Shown here: one piece after another, positions 26,046 through 35,202 of the stretch
How positions within the stretch are numbered: position 1 is the stretch's first letter
Layout of the letters: every line of letters begins with the position of its first letter
Origin: Bacteroidota bacterium
GTDB taxonomy: Bacteria; Bacteroidota; Bacteroidia; Bacteroidales; Paludibacteraceae
DNA length: 39,883 nucleotides
NCBI GenBank assembly: GCA_030706465.1
Contig: JAUZOM010000013.1
Location: forward strand, 1-39,883
Reading direction: 5' to 3'
Translations under genes and position numbers: made by a program
The notes under the pieces: model-generated
What the model saw: only the letters and a program-made list of their open reading frames with translations
Databases searched by the model: none
What the model was told of the DNA's origin: nothing

Positions 26046-29000
26046 TTATAATTTAACTAATTTTTGAGTAGACAATTGTCCGTTCGCCAATTTAACTGTA
26101 ATAAAATAATTACCGGCCGTAAGGTCACTGGTGTCAATTGTTTTTCCCAATCCATTTACCAAGGTCGACTTAACGAATTGACCCAACAAATTGCTGATCA
26201 CGATATGCCTGATATCCGATTGTGCACTGATCGTAAGCTGGTTCAAAACCGGATTTGGAAAACAGCTTATACTGTTTGAACCGCCTACAGTTGAAATGCC
26301 CGTTGCATCATTGTAGAAATAAAGATTATCCATATAGACTGTTTTTCCTCCCGAACCGGTGAATTTAAACTGGAATACCTGTGACAGGTCTACTCCTGCG
26401 AAAGAAGAAAGCAAAATATCGTAACTATTCCAGGCATTCAAATTAAGAGGAGTCAGGGCAACTGAGAATTCCTTATTTGCAGGAGTTGCTGGGCTAATTG
26501 GAGTAATTTGCAGGGATGTTTCATCAACAGGATAAATATCCACATGCAGTTTACTCATGACGCTTGCATCCACACTGTTTGCAAGGGCAATTCCCTGATA
26601 GTTCAGATTCATATATTTAATAGCGTTATTTCCACTTAATTGAACCTGGCTTTCAACTGTTGATTGTCCCCAACCCGGGTTAAAATCAGTCCCAGCGACA
26701 TTGGTGTATGCATCACTGAAAATGGAGATCACTTTCGCTGCATCAACTGCCGGGGTCGGTGCTGCAGGAAGAGGCGTTAATGTTCTGGTAGTAACAACTA
26801 TCGGATTATTGGCAGCTACATTTCCGGTTGGATCAGAAGCTGTAACTGAGAACGAATAATCAGTTGATGCACTTAATCCTGAGAGTGTAAAGGACTTTTG
26901 GATTCCGCTAATGCCAGCAGTAGTTACCACTGTTGGTATATCACCATAAGAAATGGTATAGAGAATTGCACCCGAATCATCAGTGGCATTCAGTAATAAC
27001 TCGACAGCATCCGATGCAATCGCTCCTTTCTCCGCTGCGAATGCTGTAGGCACTTGCGTGTCGGGTGTCGGATCGCTATTATAGAAATACAAATTATCCA
27101 GATAGATCGTATTGCCGCCTGCGCCTACAAATTTAAACTGAATCAGGTCACTGACAGATAACCCCTGGCTGGTAAAGGCACTAAGTGGAATATCATAGCT
27201 ATTCCACGTGCCTAAATTTAAAGGCGTTAACTGAAAAGATTTTTCACCTGTCGAAGCACTGATACAAAATACTTGTAAAGAAGTTTCATTCGGCGAAAAC
27301 GCATCAAGATGTAAATAATTCATTGGTAATGCATTTACCGGAGTTCCAAATTGGATCCCCTGATAATTCAAATTGGCCATCTTTAATGTATTGTTGGCTG
27401 CCAGCTGAATAATAACATCCGATCCGGCTTGTCCCCAATTTGGATTAAAATCCGTTCCAGCCACATTGGTATAAGCATCGCTGAAAATAGAAATTACTTT
27501 TGGCGTTGCATAGATCGGAGGCGTGGGTGCAGATGTAATTGGCTCACCGGCTGCTGAATAAATAAATGTATAGATAGTTCCTAAAAAACCATCTTTATAA
27601 GCCGCAGCCTTTATTGTTCCGCTTGTAAAATTAATAGGTGCTGAATAAACGGCACTCGAAGCAACCGGATCAGTTCCATCCAACGTATAAACGATCGATG
27701 CACCAGCGGCATCAACCGGCAATACGAAGGTTGAAGCCAACGTTAATGTTACATTCGGATCGGTCCTGTATTGGGCCGATGCTGGACTTGCTGTTGGAGT
27801 GAATGCCCTAAAATCGTAAAATTTACTTACACCGGTTCCGTTATATGCGTAAAGTGTTGGAGTGGTAGAAGAAACAGTAAGATTTTTTATTACTGAATTT
27901 AAAGCCTTTGTTCCGGCTAAAACCAAAACTTTACCGGCAGTCATATTAACTGTTAAACCATCAAAGATCACGGTGTTTGGGGCTGCATTAGTCGGAGCGT
28001 ATGAAATAGCAATTGAAGCTGCGTCACTTCCGGCTACGTTAAGTGTTGAATTTGAAAAATTCAGATTTATAGGACCTACTAAATTAAATGCGACAGCTTT
28101 TGCAGAGTCATTGAAAGTACAGCCCGTGGAGCTTATGACATTTCCATTTGAAGTAGCATATTTAACTATACTTGCACCATTACTTGTTCCATTTACAGTG
28201 AAGGTTGAGTTTGATAAATACAATTTTGTAGCCGTATTATCCACTCCGCTTCCTGAATTGGCATAAATAATCGGTGCATTTCCATTAACTGTATATGTTC
28301 CGCCTGTAATATTAGTAACAGTAGCTCCTGTTATTTTTATAATTTCTGCCGTGGTGTTACTGCTTACTTTTATGCTACCACCGATGGTTGTATTTGCAGC
28401 AACAATTAATGAAAAACCATTTGCATCGATGACGATTGGATGTGTGGCATCAGGAGTCATTGTCAAAGCAGCATTAATCGTAATATTTGCTAATAACTTA
28501 ATACGTGTGGTATCAGTTGCTGTGAGCGATGTGGTATAGGCAGCCTGCAAATCGGCTAATGAACTTACATTGATCGGTAAATTGGCGGGTAAGCCGGAAA
28601 CAGTATAGTTAAACGTGTACACAGTAGGATCGATATAGCCATTTTTACCGATAGCTGCTTTAATAATTGTGGAAGCAGAATTGGCTGGCACTGATCCTCC
28701 TGAATCAATAGTCGGACTAGTGGTAGTTGGATTTACCACATTACTATAATAGATACTTGCTTTAGCCATACTTGCATTACCGGATGCAGTAAGTACCACA
28801 TTATTTGTTGGATAGGTCAGACTTGATCCATCAACAGGATTGGCAGTCAACGTAGCACCACGCATATCCAGTACGGCGGCTCCGGTATTATCTAATTTAT
28901 AGGAAATGGAGGACGATATGTTTACATTCTGGGAAGTTGAAGGGATGACTATTAAAGAAGAAGCTCCTCCACCCACTAAGGCTGCATCAGTGCCATTTGT

Positions 29001-29732
29001 CGAAGTAGTGGTTACGGTTGTGTTATCACCTATAGTCAGCGAGTTAACACCTAACGATTGAATTCCATAGGCGCCATTTCCAGAAGCTGTAATGGTTCCC
29101 CCTGAAAATGGTTTGATGATATTAGCAATGTTTGTGACACCGTCGGTCAGACTTAATGCCCGGGTGTTATCACCAAAGGCAGAAATAGTTCCTCCCCGTA
29201 AAACCAATGAGAAACTATTCAATACATTCAGGGCGCAGGCAGTGGTTACCCCGGTCGCTTCAACGCTTATTGTTCCACCGGATACATAAATCCAACCGGC
29301 ATTGGCAATAACAGCGGATGTTCCAGAAATAGAGGTGGTTGATTTTATTAAACCGCCGTTGATGCGAATAATTCCTCTGTTTAGATTTGCGATAACGGTA
29401 GAAGTTCCTAAAATGCTTACATTATCGCCAATACGTAAAATCGTACTATCCGCAGTAACGTTGTCCCCTATGGAGATAATCTTAAATTGATTCGTGTTAA
29501 TTTGAATTGGATTGGATACATCTGATTCCAGGGCATAGGTTTGATGTGCGACCATTCTCACCGGCATATCGGTTGTCAGGTTCATGGTTCCACCACCGAC
29601 TGTTTTCAATGAGTCGAATACAGTTCTAAATCGCAATGAGTCTACCGAAATCTGAGCCGACAAGGATGTCCCCAAACAACATAAAATTGCAAGAAGAAAA
29701 GAACAAAGAAATATTTTTGAATAACGTTTCAT
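26046..29732 (-). CDS. Large T9SS-secreted repeat protein with chitobiase-C-like, FN3 and two repeated beta-sandwich modules
   Basis: A 1228-residue exported protein with no catalytic domain I recognise. The signal peptide ends near residue 26. Residues about 85-640 are short glycine- and asparagine-rich turns (GGTISVEATG, GGTITASGNG, GGTYTVNGNA), as in right-handed beta-helices. Chitobiase/hexosaminidase C-terminal-like domains (CHB_HEX_C type) are likely at about 315-378 and 655-727 (YTLDGTDPVASSAVYSAPI). A module of about 150 residues (740-885, VISIFSDAYTN to YLDNLYFYN) is followed by FN3 (890-982), a second module copy (992-1141) and a T9SS type A domain (1153-1228, CFPNPV). The N-terminal half is clearly homologous to the next protein (29825-32272); the C-terminal cassette matches 32369-35071. 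Probably a surface glycan-binding or cell-envelope protein. A polysaccharide-cleaving beta-helix is an alternative that the sequence alone does not support. Confidence 0.82.
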   Translation of the reverse strand: MKRYSKIFLCSFLLAILCCLGTSLSAQISVDSLRFRTVFDSLKTVGGGTMNLTTDMPVRMVAHQTYALESDVSNPIQINTNQFKIISIGDNVTADSTILRIGDNVSILGTSTVIANLNRGIIRINGGLIKSTTSISGTSAVIANAGWIYVSGGTISVEATGVTTACALNVLNSFSLVLRGGTISAFGDNTRALSLTDGVTNIANIIKPFSGGTITASGNGAYGIQSLGVNSLTIGDNTTVTTTSTNGTDAALVGGGASSLIVIPSTSQNVNISSSISYKLDNTGAAVLDMRGATLTANPVDGSSLTYPTNNVVLTASGNASMAKASIYYSNVVNPTTTSPTIDSGGSVPANSASTIIKAAIGKNGYIDPTVYTFNYTVSGLPANLPINVSSLADLQAAYTTSLTATDTTRIKLLANITINAALTMTPDATHPIVIDANGFSLIVAANTTIGGSIKVSSNTTAEIIKITGATVTNITGGTYTVNGNAPIIYANSGSGVDNTATKLYLSNSTFTVNGTSNGASIVKYATSNGNVISSTGCTFNDSAKAVAFNLVGPINLNFSNSTLNVAGSDAASIAISYAPTNAAPNTVIFDGLTVNMTAGKVLVLAGTKALNSVIKNLTVSSTTPTLYAYNGTGVSKFYDFRAFTPTASPASAQYRTDPNVTLTLASTFVLPVDAAGASIVYTLDGTDPVASSAVYSAPINFTSGTIKAAAYKDGFLGTIYTFIYSAAGEPITSAPTPPIYATPKVISIFSDAYTNVAGTDFNPNWGQAGSDVIIQLAANNTLKMANLNYQGIQFGTPVNALPMNYLHLDAFSPNETSLQVFCISASTGEKSFQLTPLNLGTWNSYDIPLSAFTSQGLSVSDLIQFKFVGAGGNTIYLDNLYFYNSDPTPDTQVPTAFAAEKGAIASDAVELLLNATDDSGAILYTISYGDIPTVVTTAGISGIQKSFTLSGLSASTDYSFSVTASDPTGNVAANNPIVVTTRTLTPLPAAPTPAVDAAKVISIFSDAYTNVAGTDFNPGWGQSTVESQVQLSGNNAIKYMNLNYQGIALANSVDASVMSKLHVDIYPVDETSLQITPISPATPANKEFSVALTPLNLNAWNSYDILLSSFAGVDLSQVFQFKFTGSGGKTVYMDNLYFYNDATGISTVGGSNSISCFPNPVLNQLTISAQSDIRHIVISNLLGQFVKSTLVNGLGKTIDTSDLTAGNYFITVKLANGQLSTQKLVKL

Positions 29733-29780
29733 GGCATTTAAATTTAAAGGATATTATAGGCAAGAAGCCTGAAAAGATCA

Positions 29781-29817
29781 ATTCATGAAACCGACAATAA
29801 ATGTCAGTTTCATGAAT
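29781..29817 (-). terminator. Hairpin after the 815-residue protein gene
   Basis: Arms 29781-29796 (ATTCATGAAACCGACA) and 29802-29817 (TGTCAGTTTCATGAAT) pair over sixteen positions with one mismatch and a five-base loop, seven bases beyond the stop. Only a short T stretch follows on the minus strand, so termination may be partial, with read-through into the 1228-residue gene. Confidence 0.6.
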
Positions 29818-29824
29818 AATGGAT

Positions 29825-32272
29825 CTATAGTTTAACTACTCTGATTGTTTTTGCTGTATTATCTGCAGCTTCTACCTTTACAAGATAAACGCCTGATTTT
29901 ACATTTGACATATCAAAGTAATTTGTGTTTGATTTTTCCAACATCATCTTACCGGCCAAATCTACCACTAGAATATGTTTTGCTATCTTATTTACTGTTA
30001 CCGTATTTTCAACAACTGTCGGATAAATAGAAATGCCGTTATTACTATCAACATCAGTTATTCCTGTAGTCATAAATGTATAAGGGAACGTATAGATTTT
30101 CCCTAAGAAGAGACCATCGGCACTCTTTGCAGCCATTTTAATAGTAGTAGGGGTACTGATTGAGATTGGAGTGGCAGTTAAGCTTGTTAAAATAGGATCT
30201 GTCCCATCTAACGTGTATACAAAGGTTGCTGCACCGGCATCAACGGGAGAAATAGTTGTTGTCGTTAAACCTGGCGTAACAGTTTGTTGAGTCGTATAGT
30301 TGCCCGATGCCACATCGACTGTTGGCGTAAAGGCACGGAAATCATAGAACTTGTCAACACCTGTTCCACTAGTTGCAGGTTTTGTAGAAGTTGCTGAACC
30401 TATAACAGTTAAATCTTTCACTACTGTATTTATAGCTTTTGATCCGGCCCAATTGAAAACAGTACCTGAACTCATTGTCAAAGCCAATCCATTAATAGTT
30501 AATGTCTGTGGTTGATTACCAGGTAATTCATAAAAAGGAATAGCTGTTCCTAAGTTATTTAATATACAATTGGTAAAGCTTATGTTTTGACCTCCATTGA
30601 AGTTGAAAGCAATGCCAGCTGCACTAACTTTAAAGTTGCAGTTTGTTGCTGAGATATTCAAATAATCACCTGAAGCAAAGTTTAAAATTTTTGCACTACT
30701 TGATGTACCTGCCACTTCAAAGGAAGAATTAGACATTAGTAATTGACCGCCAACTTTAGTATTACCACCACTTGCAGTTTGGAAAATAGAGCCATTAGCA
30801 TTTAAAGTATAAGATCCACCTGAAATTTTATTTTGCGAACTTCCATTTATTATAAAAAGTCCGGTTGTAGCTGTTCCTGTTACAGTTAAACTACCTCCAA
30901 ATTCAACGATTGATGCGGTCGAAGTTACAGCTAATGTTATTGTAAATCCTTTAGCATTTAATACAATAGGATGGTTTGCATCTGGAGTAATTGTAAAAGC
31001 TCCATTTGTCAAATCTGTTGAAGCAATAGGAAAACTAGCTGTTAATTCAATCTGAGTTGTCGTACCCGATGGAGTTAATTTAGAAGCATTGTATGCTGAG
31101 AGGAGTCCTGCGGCGGAAGAAATGTATTGAGTAGTTGATGGATTTGTAACCGTATAGACAAAAGTAAATACATTACTATCAATTATACCATTCTTACCAA
31201 TCGATGCTTTAATAGTCGTTGTAGCAGATGCTGCCATAGCATTACCACCACTTGCAATATTGGTACTTGCAGTAGTAGGGTTAGTATCAAAACTATAATA
31301 AACTCCGGCTAAAGCCATACTTGCATTTCCAGAAGCTGTCAGGACTATATTACCCGGAGTTGCTAAAGTTGTCCCACTAACAGGATTAGCTGATATTGAT
31401 AAAGGTCCTCTTAAATCTAATACAGCAGAAGCGGAATTATCTAATTTATAAGGTATAGTTGACGTAATGACTACATTTGAAGCTGTAGAAGGAATTACAA
31501 TTTTAGAAGTAGCACCACCGCCCACTAATGCAGCATCATTTCCTCCTGAAGTAGTTATCGTCATATTATCTCCAATCGTCAAAGAATTAGCTCCTAAAGA
31601 TTGAATGGCATAAGCCCCGCTACCAGTCGCCGTGATGGTTGCACCACTAATTGGTGTTGGAGTTACATTATCTGTTAAACTTAAAGCTCTTGTATTATCA
31701 CCAACTGTAGATATAGTTCCACCACGTAAAACTAATGCAAAGTTATTTAAAACACCAAGGGCATAGGCATTTATAACTCCTGTCGCATTTATACTTACAG
31801 TTCCACCTGACATAAACACCCAACCTGCAACCCCCGCAACAGTTGTTGTTCCGGAAACCGTAGTTGTTGAACTAATTTGACCTCCTGATATACGAATAAT
31901 ACCTCTGGCTAAATTCGTTAATACGGTGGATGTTCCATGTATATTCATGTTATTGCCTATTTGTAAAATTGTACTATCTGCAGTAGCATTGGTTCCACTA
32001 ACTGTAATTGAAAATTGTTGCGTGTTAATCTCAATCGGGGCAGTCGCGGTTGATGCCAGCAAATACGTTTGTTTCCATGGGCGTAAGACAAGTGATGCAT
32101 TTAATTGAATAACACCACCAGTACCTCCGGTGCTACCGGTAGGGCTTTGCAAATCAGCTAATGCAGTTGCAAAAGATAAAGAATCAGTCACCTGAGTTTG
32201 TGCAAACATTGTTGTGCTTAAGCAACAAATAATTGCCAGCAGCATAAGTCTAATGTAGTTTGTTTTTTTCAT
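29825..32272 (-). CDS. T9SS-secreted beta-helix-like repeat protein with chitobiase-C-like domains
   Basis: An 815-residue exported protein, shorter paralogue of the neighbour at 26046-29732. The signal peptide ends near residue 25 (TTMFAQ). Residues about 70-640 are beta-helix-like repeats with segments almost shared with the neighbour (TADSTILQIGNNMNI, RGIIRISGGQI, LVLRGGTISTVGDNTRALSL). Chitobiase-C-like domains are suggested near 305-370 and at about 660-730 (FVYTLDGTDPILTS). The C-terminus is a shortened T9SS type A domain (about 737-815), where the usual YPNP reads YPTVV. Unlike both neighbours it has no copy of the repeated 150-residue module and no FN3 domain, so it looks like the core repeat region with only a sorting tail. 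Function unknown; the gene order suggests co-expression with the neighbours. Confidence 0.82.
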   Translation of the reverse strand: MKKTNYIRLMLLAIICCLSTTMFAQTQVTDSLSFATALADLQSPTGSTGGTGGVIQLNASLVLRPWKQTYLLASTATAPIEINTQQFSITVSGTNATADSTILQIGNNMNIHGTSTVLTNLARGIIRISGGQISSTTTVSGTTTVAGVAGWVFMSGGTVSINATGVINAYALGVLNNFALVLRGGTISTVGDNTRALSLTDNVTPTPISGATITATGSGAYAIQSLGANSLTIGDNMTITTSGGNDAALVGGGATSKIVIPSTASNVVITSTIPYKLDNSASAVLDLRGPLSISANPVSGTTLATPGNIVLTASGNASMALAGVYYSFDTNPTTASTNIASGGNAMAASATTTIKASIGKNGIIDSNVFTFVYTVTNPSTTQYISSAAGLLSAYNASKLTPSGTTTQIELTASFPIASTDLTNGAFTITPDANHPIVLNAKGFTITLAVTSTASIVEFGGSLTVTGTATTGLFIINGSSQNKISGGSYTLNANGSIFQTASGGNTKVGGQLLMSNSSFEVAGTSSSAKILNFASGDYLNISATNCNFKVSAAGIAFNFNGGQNISFTNCILNNLGTAIPFYELPGNQPQTLTINGLALTMSSGTVFNWAGSKAINTVVKDLTVIGSATSTKPATSGTGVDKFYDFRAFTPTVDVASGNYTTQQTVTPGLTTTTISPVDAGAATFVYTLDGTDPILTSLTATPISISTPTTIKMAAKSADGLFLGKIYTFPYTFMTTGITDVDSNNGISIYPTVVENTVTVNKIAKHILVVDLAGKMMLEKSNTNYFDMSNVKSGVYLVKVEAADNTAKTIRVVKL

Positions 32273-32332
32273 TCAAATTTGTAATTAAATGGTTATTTAC
32301 TTGGTTGTTTTAGAGAATTTAAAAGATAGGTT

Positions 32333-32360
32333 AGTCCGCAGAAATTGCTTCCTGCGGGCT
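32333..32360 (-). terminator. Hairpin after the 900-residue protein gene
   Basis: Arms 32333-32341 (AGTCCGCAG) and 32352-32360 (CTGCGGGCT) pair with one wobble and a ten-base loop, eight bases beyond the stop. On the minus strand it is followed by AACCTATCTTTT, a weak T tract. A modest terminator that may let some transcription pass to the next gene. Confidence 0.6.
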
Positions 32361-32368
32361 GAAATGAA

Positions 32369-35071
32369 TTATAATTTTACTATTTTTTGAGTTGAAGACT
32401 GACCATTTGCCAATTTTACCGTTACAAAATAATTACCTCCCGGAACTGCACTTAAATCAATTGATTTTTCGTTGCTGTTAACCACTACAGATTTAACTGA
32501 TTGTCCAACTAAATTGTGAACAGTTACCGTACTGATTTCAGTATCGGCCGTTACTTTTACATTAGCTGTTACTTGGCTTGGATAACATTTAACGGATGAA
32601 CCTGCTACTGTGGCTACATTCATAGTTTCATCATTGTAGAAATAAATATTATCTATGTAAGCAATTTTCTTGGTGCCATCATTAAACATTACCTGGAACA
32701 CTCCAGTTTTATTCAATCCGGTGAACGAACTAAGTGGAATATCATAGCTGTTCCATACATTCAAGGCTAAAGGAGTTAATGCAACTTTCGTTCCGGAAGG
32801 AGTGCTGATTGGTTGAAAAGTAATCGAAGTTTCATTCGGTGTAAATACATCAATATGAACCTTAGTCATATTACTTAAATCAATAACACCTCCAAGATCA
32901 ATACCCTGATAATTGAAATTTTCATATTTCATGGTTGCATCGGTGCCTACATTAAAGGTGGTAACCAGCGTTGTCTGACTCCAGTTCGGATTGTAATTGA
33001 TAGTACTTGTAATAGGTGTATACGCATCACTGTAAATTGACATCACCTTGGCAGCGTCAACTGTTGGTGTTGGTGCTGAAGTACTTGGAACCTGGAGCCC
33101 TACCAATGTTGTTGCAGATACCACAATCGGGCTGTTAGCTGCAATATTCCCTGTTAAATCTTTCGCTGTAACAGAAAAAGAATAAGCCGTTGAACCATTC
33201 AGACCAATAACAACATATGATTTTTGAACTCCGGAAACTCCGCCAACAGTTATTGATGTTGTTCCGTAAGTAATGGTATAGTTCACTGCACCCGAATCAT
33301 CTGTGGCTTTTAACAACAGTTCGACACTAGTTGAAGTTATCGCACCGGTAGATGCTGTAAAGTCGGTTGGAACCTGAGTATCCACCGTAGTGGTATTATC
33401 ATAAAAATAAAGATTTTGTACATATACCGTCCCAGATCCAACAAATTTAAACTGAAAAATGTCGGATACATTCAAACCTAAATTGGTAAAATAGGTAAGT
33501 GGAATATCAATGCTGTTCCATGAATTTGCAACCAATGAACCAGCTGTATAAAAACGGGTATCTCCCGTAGAACGGCTGATTGGATAGATTTGCAACGATG
33601 TAGCATCGGATGTCCAGACATCAAGATGTAAGTATTTCATCGGTACTGCGTTTACATCGCTTCCTATCTCAATACCCTCATAGTTTAAATTAGCATATTT
33701 CAAAGTATTTACCCCTGCAATTTTTACAATCGAAGCAACAGTTGTCTGCCCCCATCCCGGTGTAAAATTTGTATTGGCTACATTTGGAAACGCATCACTG
33801 AATATTGATATTTCCTTGGCAGTGGTGTATGCTGTAGGCATTGGGGCAGCCGTCATAGGCACGCCAAGTGGCCAGTAATTGAAAACTTTACTTGCTCCAA
33901 CAGCAGTACCTTCAATAATAGGTGCTACGTTTAAGACTGATGGGATAGCCATGGTAACCGGAGCTGTATAAGCTGTGCTTGTGGCAATCGGATATGTCCC
34001 GTCAGTTGTATAAACTAATGTTGTTGGGGTAACAGTTACCGGATTAGTCACTCCGGGACCTGTTCCTCCTGAACTTGCGCCTGTATATTTAAGAACGCTC
34101 ATGGTTCCACTTGCTACTGTAACCGGTTGTGAAACGGCATAATAACCGGTTGTGGGTGTGGCCGTAATATTAATTGCTCTTGCATCATACAATACAGGGT
34201 TCCATGCCGGAGTACTTCCTGCAACAAGGTTTGTCCCAATCACACCGGTTAATGTTGGTGTTCCACCAACAACGACAACAGCATATTTTTGAGCAATTAT
34301 AGCTTCCAAGCCTCCATTAATAACCGGTGAGCCTGAAATCCAAACAAAAGCATTCCCATTATCTGCCTGAATGGCTCTACCGGTTGCTCCCAACGCAGTA
34401 ATTGTTCCGCCATTTACATATAACTTACCGCCAGCACCGGTAGCATTGATACTTATGCCTCTTCCGCCACCCATATCAGAGTGGATTTCGCCTCCATTGA
34501 CAATACAAGTGCCTAAATAGTCAATGCCAACTCCTCTTGCAGTACCTGTAGCATTCGTGTAAAGGCGTCCGCCATTGATAGTTAATGTACCTCCTGTAAC
34601 TGTGCCCGAAAGGCCTGCAGAAGCAGCCGGGAAGTTACTGGTAAAAATCTTTCCGCCATTAATGATTACATTTCCTCCAGCGGCAGTAACCGGGGATGTA
34701 GCTGAACTGGTTATACAGCAACCAGCGTTAATAATAACAGTTCCACCAGCCAATGCCTGGATCGCGTTTCCAAGAGTGGAAGTGATTTTTACCTTATTGC
34801 CGATAGTGAAGGTCCCGGATGTAACCGTAATAGCATAAGATGTAAAATTAAGGGCAATGGAATCACCGGTAGATACCAAAGATAAATCGGCATTCACTAT
34901 AATAGATGCTCCGACATTGATGGTGGCAGGTACCCCGCTGGCAACAGCAGCGGCAAATTGCGTTTGTAAATCGGAAAGTGTTAGTGCAGTTGTTTGCGCT
35001 TTTGCTGCGAATGCCATTGCTAAGCAAATAAGCACTGCAGCCATTCTTTTTTGTAAATTTTTTGTTTTCAT
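32369..35071 (-). CDS. T9SS-secreted repeat protein with chitobiase-C-like, FN3 and two repeated beta-sandwich modules
   Basis: A 900-residue exported protein, third of the tandem set. The signal peptide ends near residue 25 (MAFAAKA|Q). A shorter beta-helix-like region (about 45-300) has repeats such as GGTLTINGGRLY, LGTCIVNGGEI and GGKLYVNGGTI. A chitobiase-C-like domain follows (about 315-398; VYTTDGTYPIATSTAYTAPV). The 150-residue module (about 408-558) is followed by FN3 (562-655), a second module copy (665-814) and a T9SS type A domain (about 825-900), whose usual YPNP reads YPSQ. The C-terminal cassette (module, FN3, module, sorting domain) matches the protein at 26046-29732 very closely, while the repeat region differs in length, which points to domain shuffling. 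Likely role: glycan binding at the cell surface. No catalytic residues were identified. Confidence 0.82.
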   Translation of the reverse strand: MKTKNLQKRMAAVLICLAMAFAAKAQTTALTLSDLQTQFAAAVASGVPATINVGASIIVNADLSLVSTGDSIALNFTSYAITVTSGTFTIGNKVKITSTLGNAIQALAGGTVIINAGCCITSSATSPVTAAGGNVIINGGKIFTSNFPAASAGLSGTVTGGTLTINGGRLYTNATGTARGVGIDYLGTCIVNGGEIHSDMGGGRGISINATGAGGKLYVNGGTITALGATGRAIQADNGNAFVWISGSPVINGGLEAIIAQKYAVVVVGGTPTLTGVIGTNLVAGSTPAWNPVLYDARAINITATPTTGYYAVSQPVTVASGTMSVLKYTGASSGGTGPGVTNPVTVTPTTLVYTTDGTYPIATSTAYTAPVTMAIPSVLNVAPIIEGTAVGASKVFNYWPLGVPMTAAPMPTAYTTAKEISIFSDAFPNVANTNFTPGWGQTTVASIVKIAGVNTLKYANLNYEGIEIGSDVNAVPMKYLHLDVWTSDATSLQIYPISRSTGDTRFYTAGSLVANSWNSIDIPLTYFTNLGLNVSDIFQFKFVGSGTVYVQNLYFYDNTTTVDTQVPTDFTASTGAITSTSVELLLKATDDSGAVNYTITYGTTSITVGGVSGVQKSYVVIGLNGSTAYSFSVTAKDLTGNIAANSPIVVSATTLVGLQVPSTSAPTPTVDAAKVMSIYSDAYTPITSTINYNPNWSQTTLVTTFNVGTDATMKYENFNYQGIDLGGVIDLSNMTKVHIDVFTPNETSITFQPISTPSGTKVALTPLALNVWNSYDIPLSSFTGLNKTGVFQVMFNDGTKKIAYIDNIYFYNDETMNVATVAGSSVKCYPSQVTANVKVTADTEISTVTVHNLVGQSVKSVVVNSNEKSIDLSAVPGGNYFVTVKLANGQSSTQKIVKL

Positions 35072-35202
35072 TAGATAATCGGTTTTAGATGAATAATTTG
35101 AAACTAATTATAAGAATTTAGTGAAGTTGCGTATTTTCAATTCTGGATTATAATCTTTAGCAAATAAATTCAATATTTTAAAGTTTTATTCCATAAGCAG
35201 GT

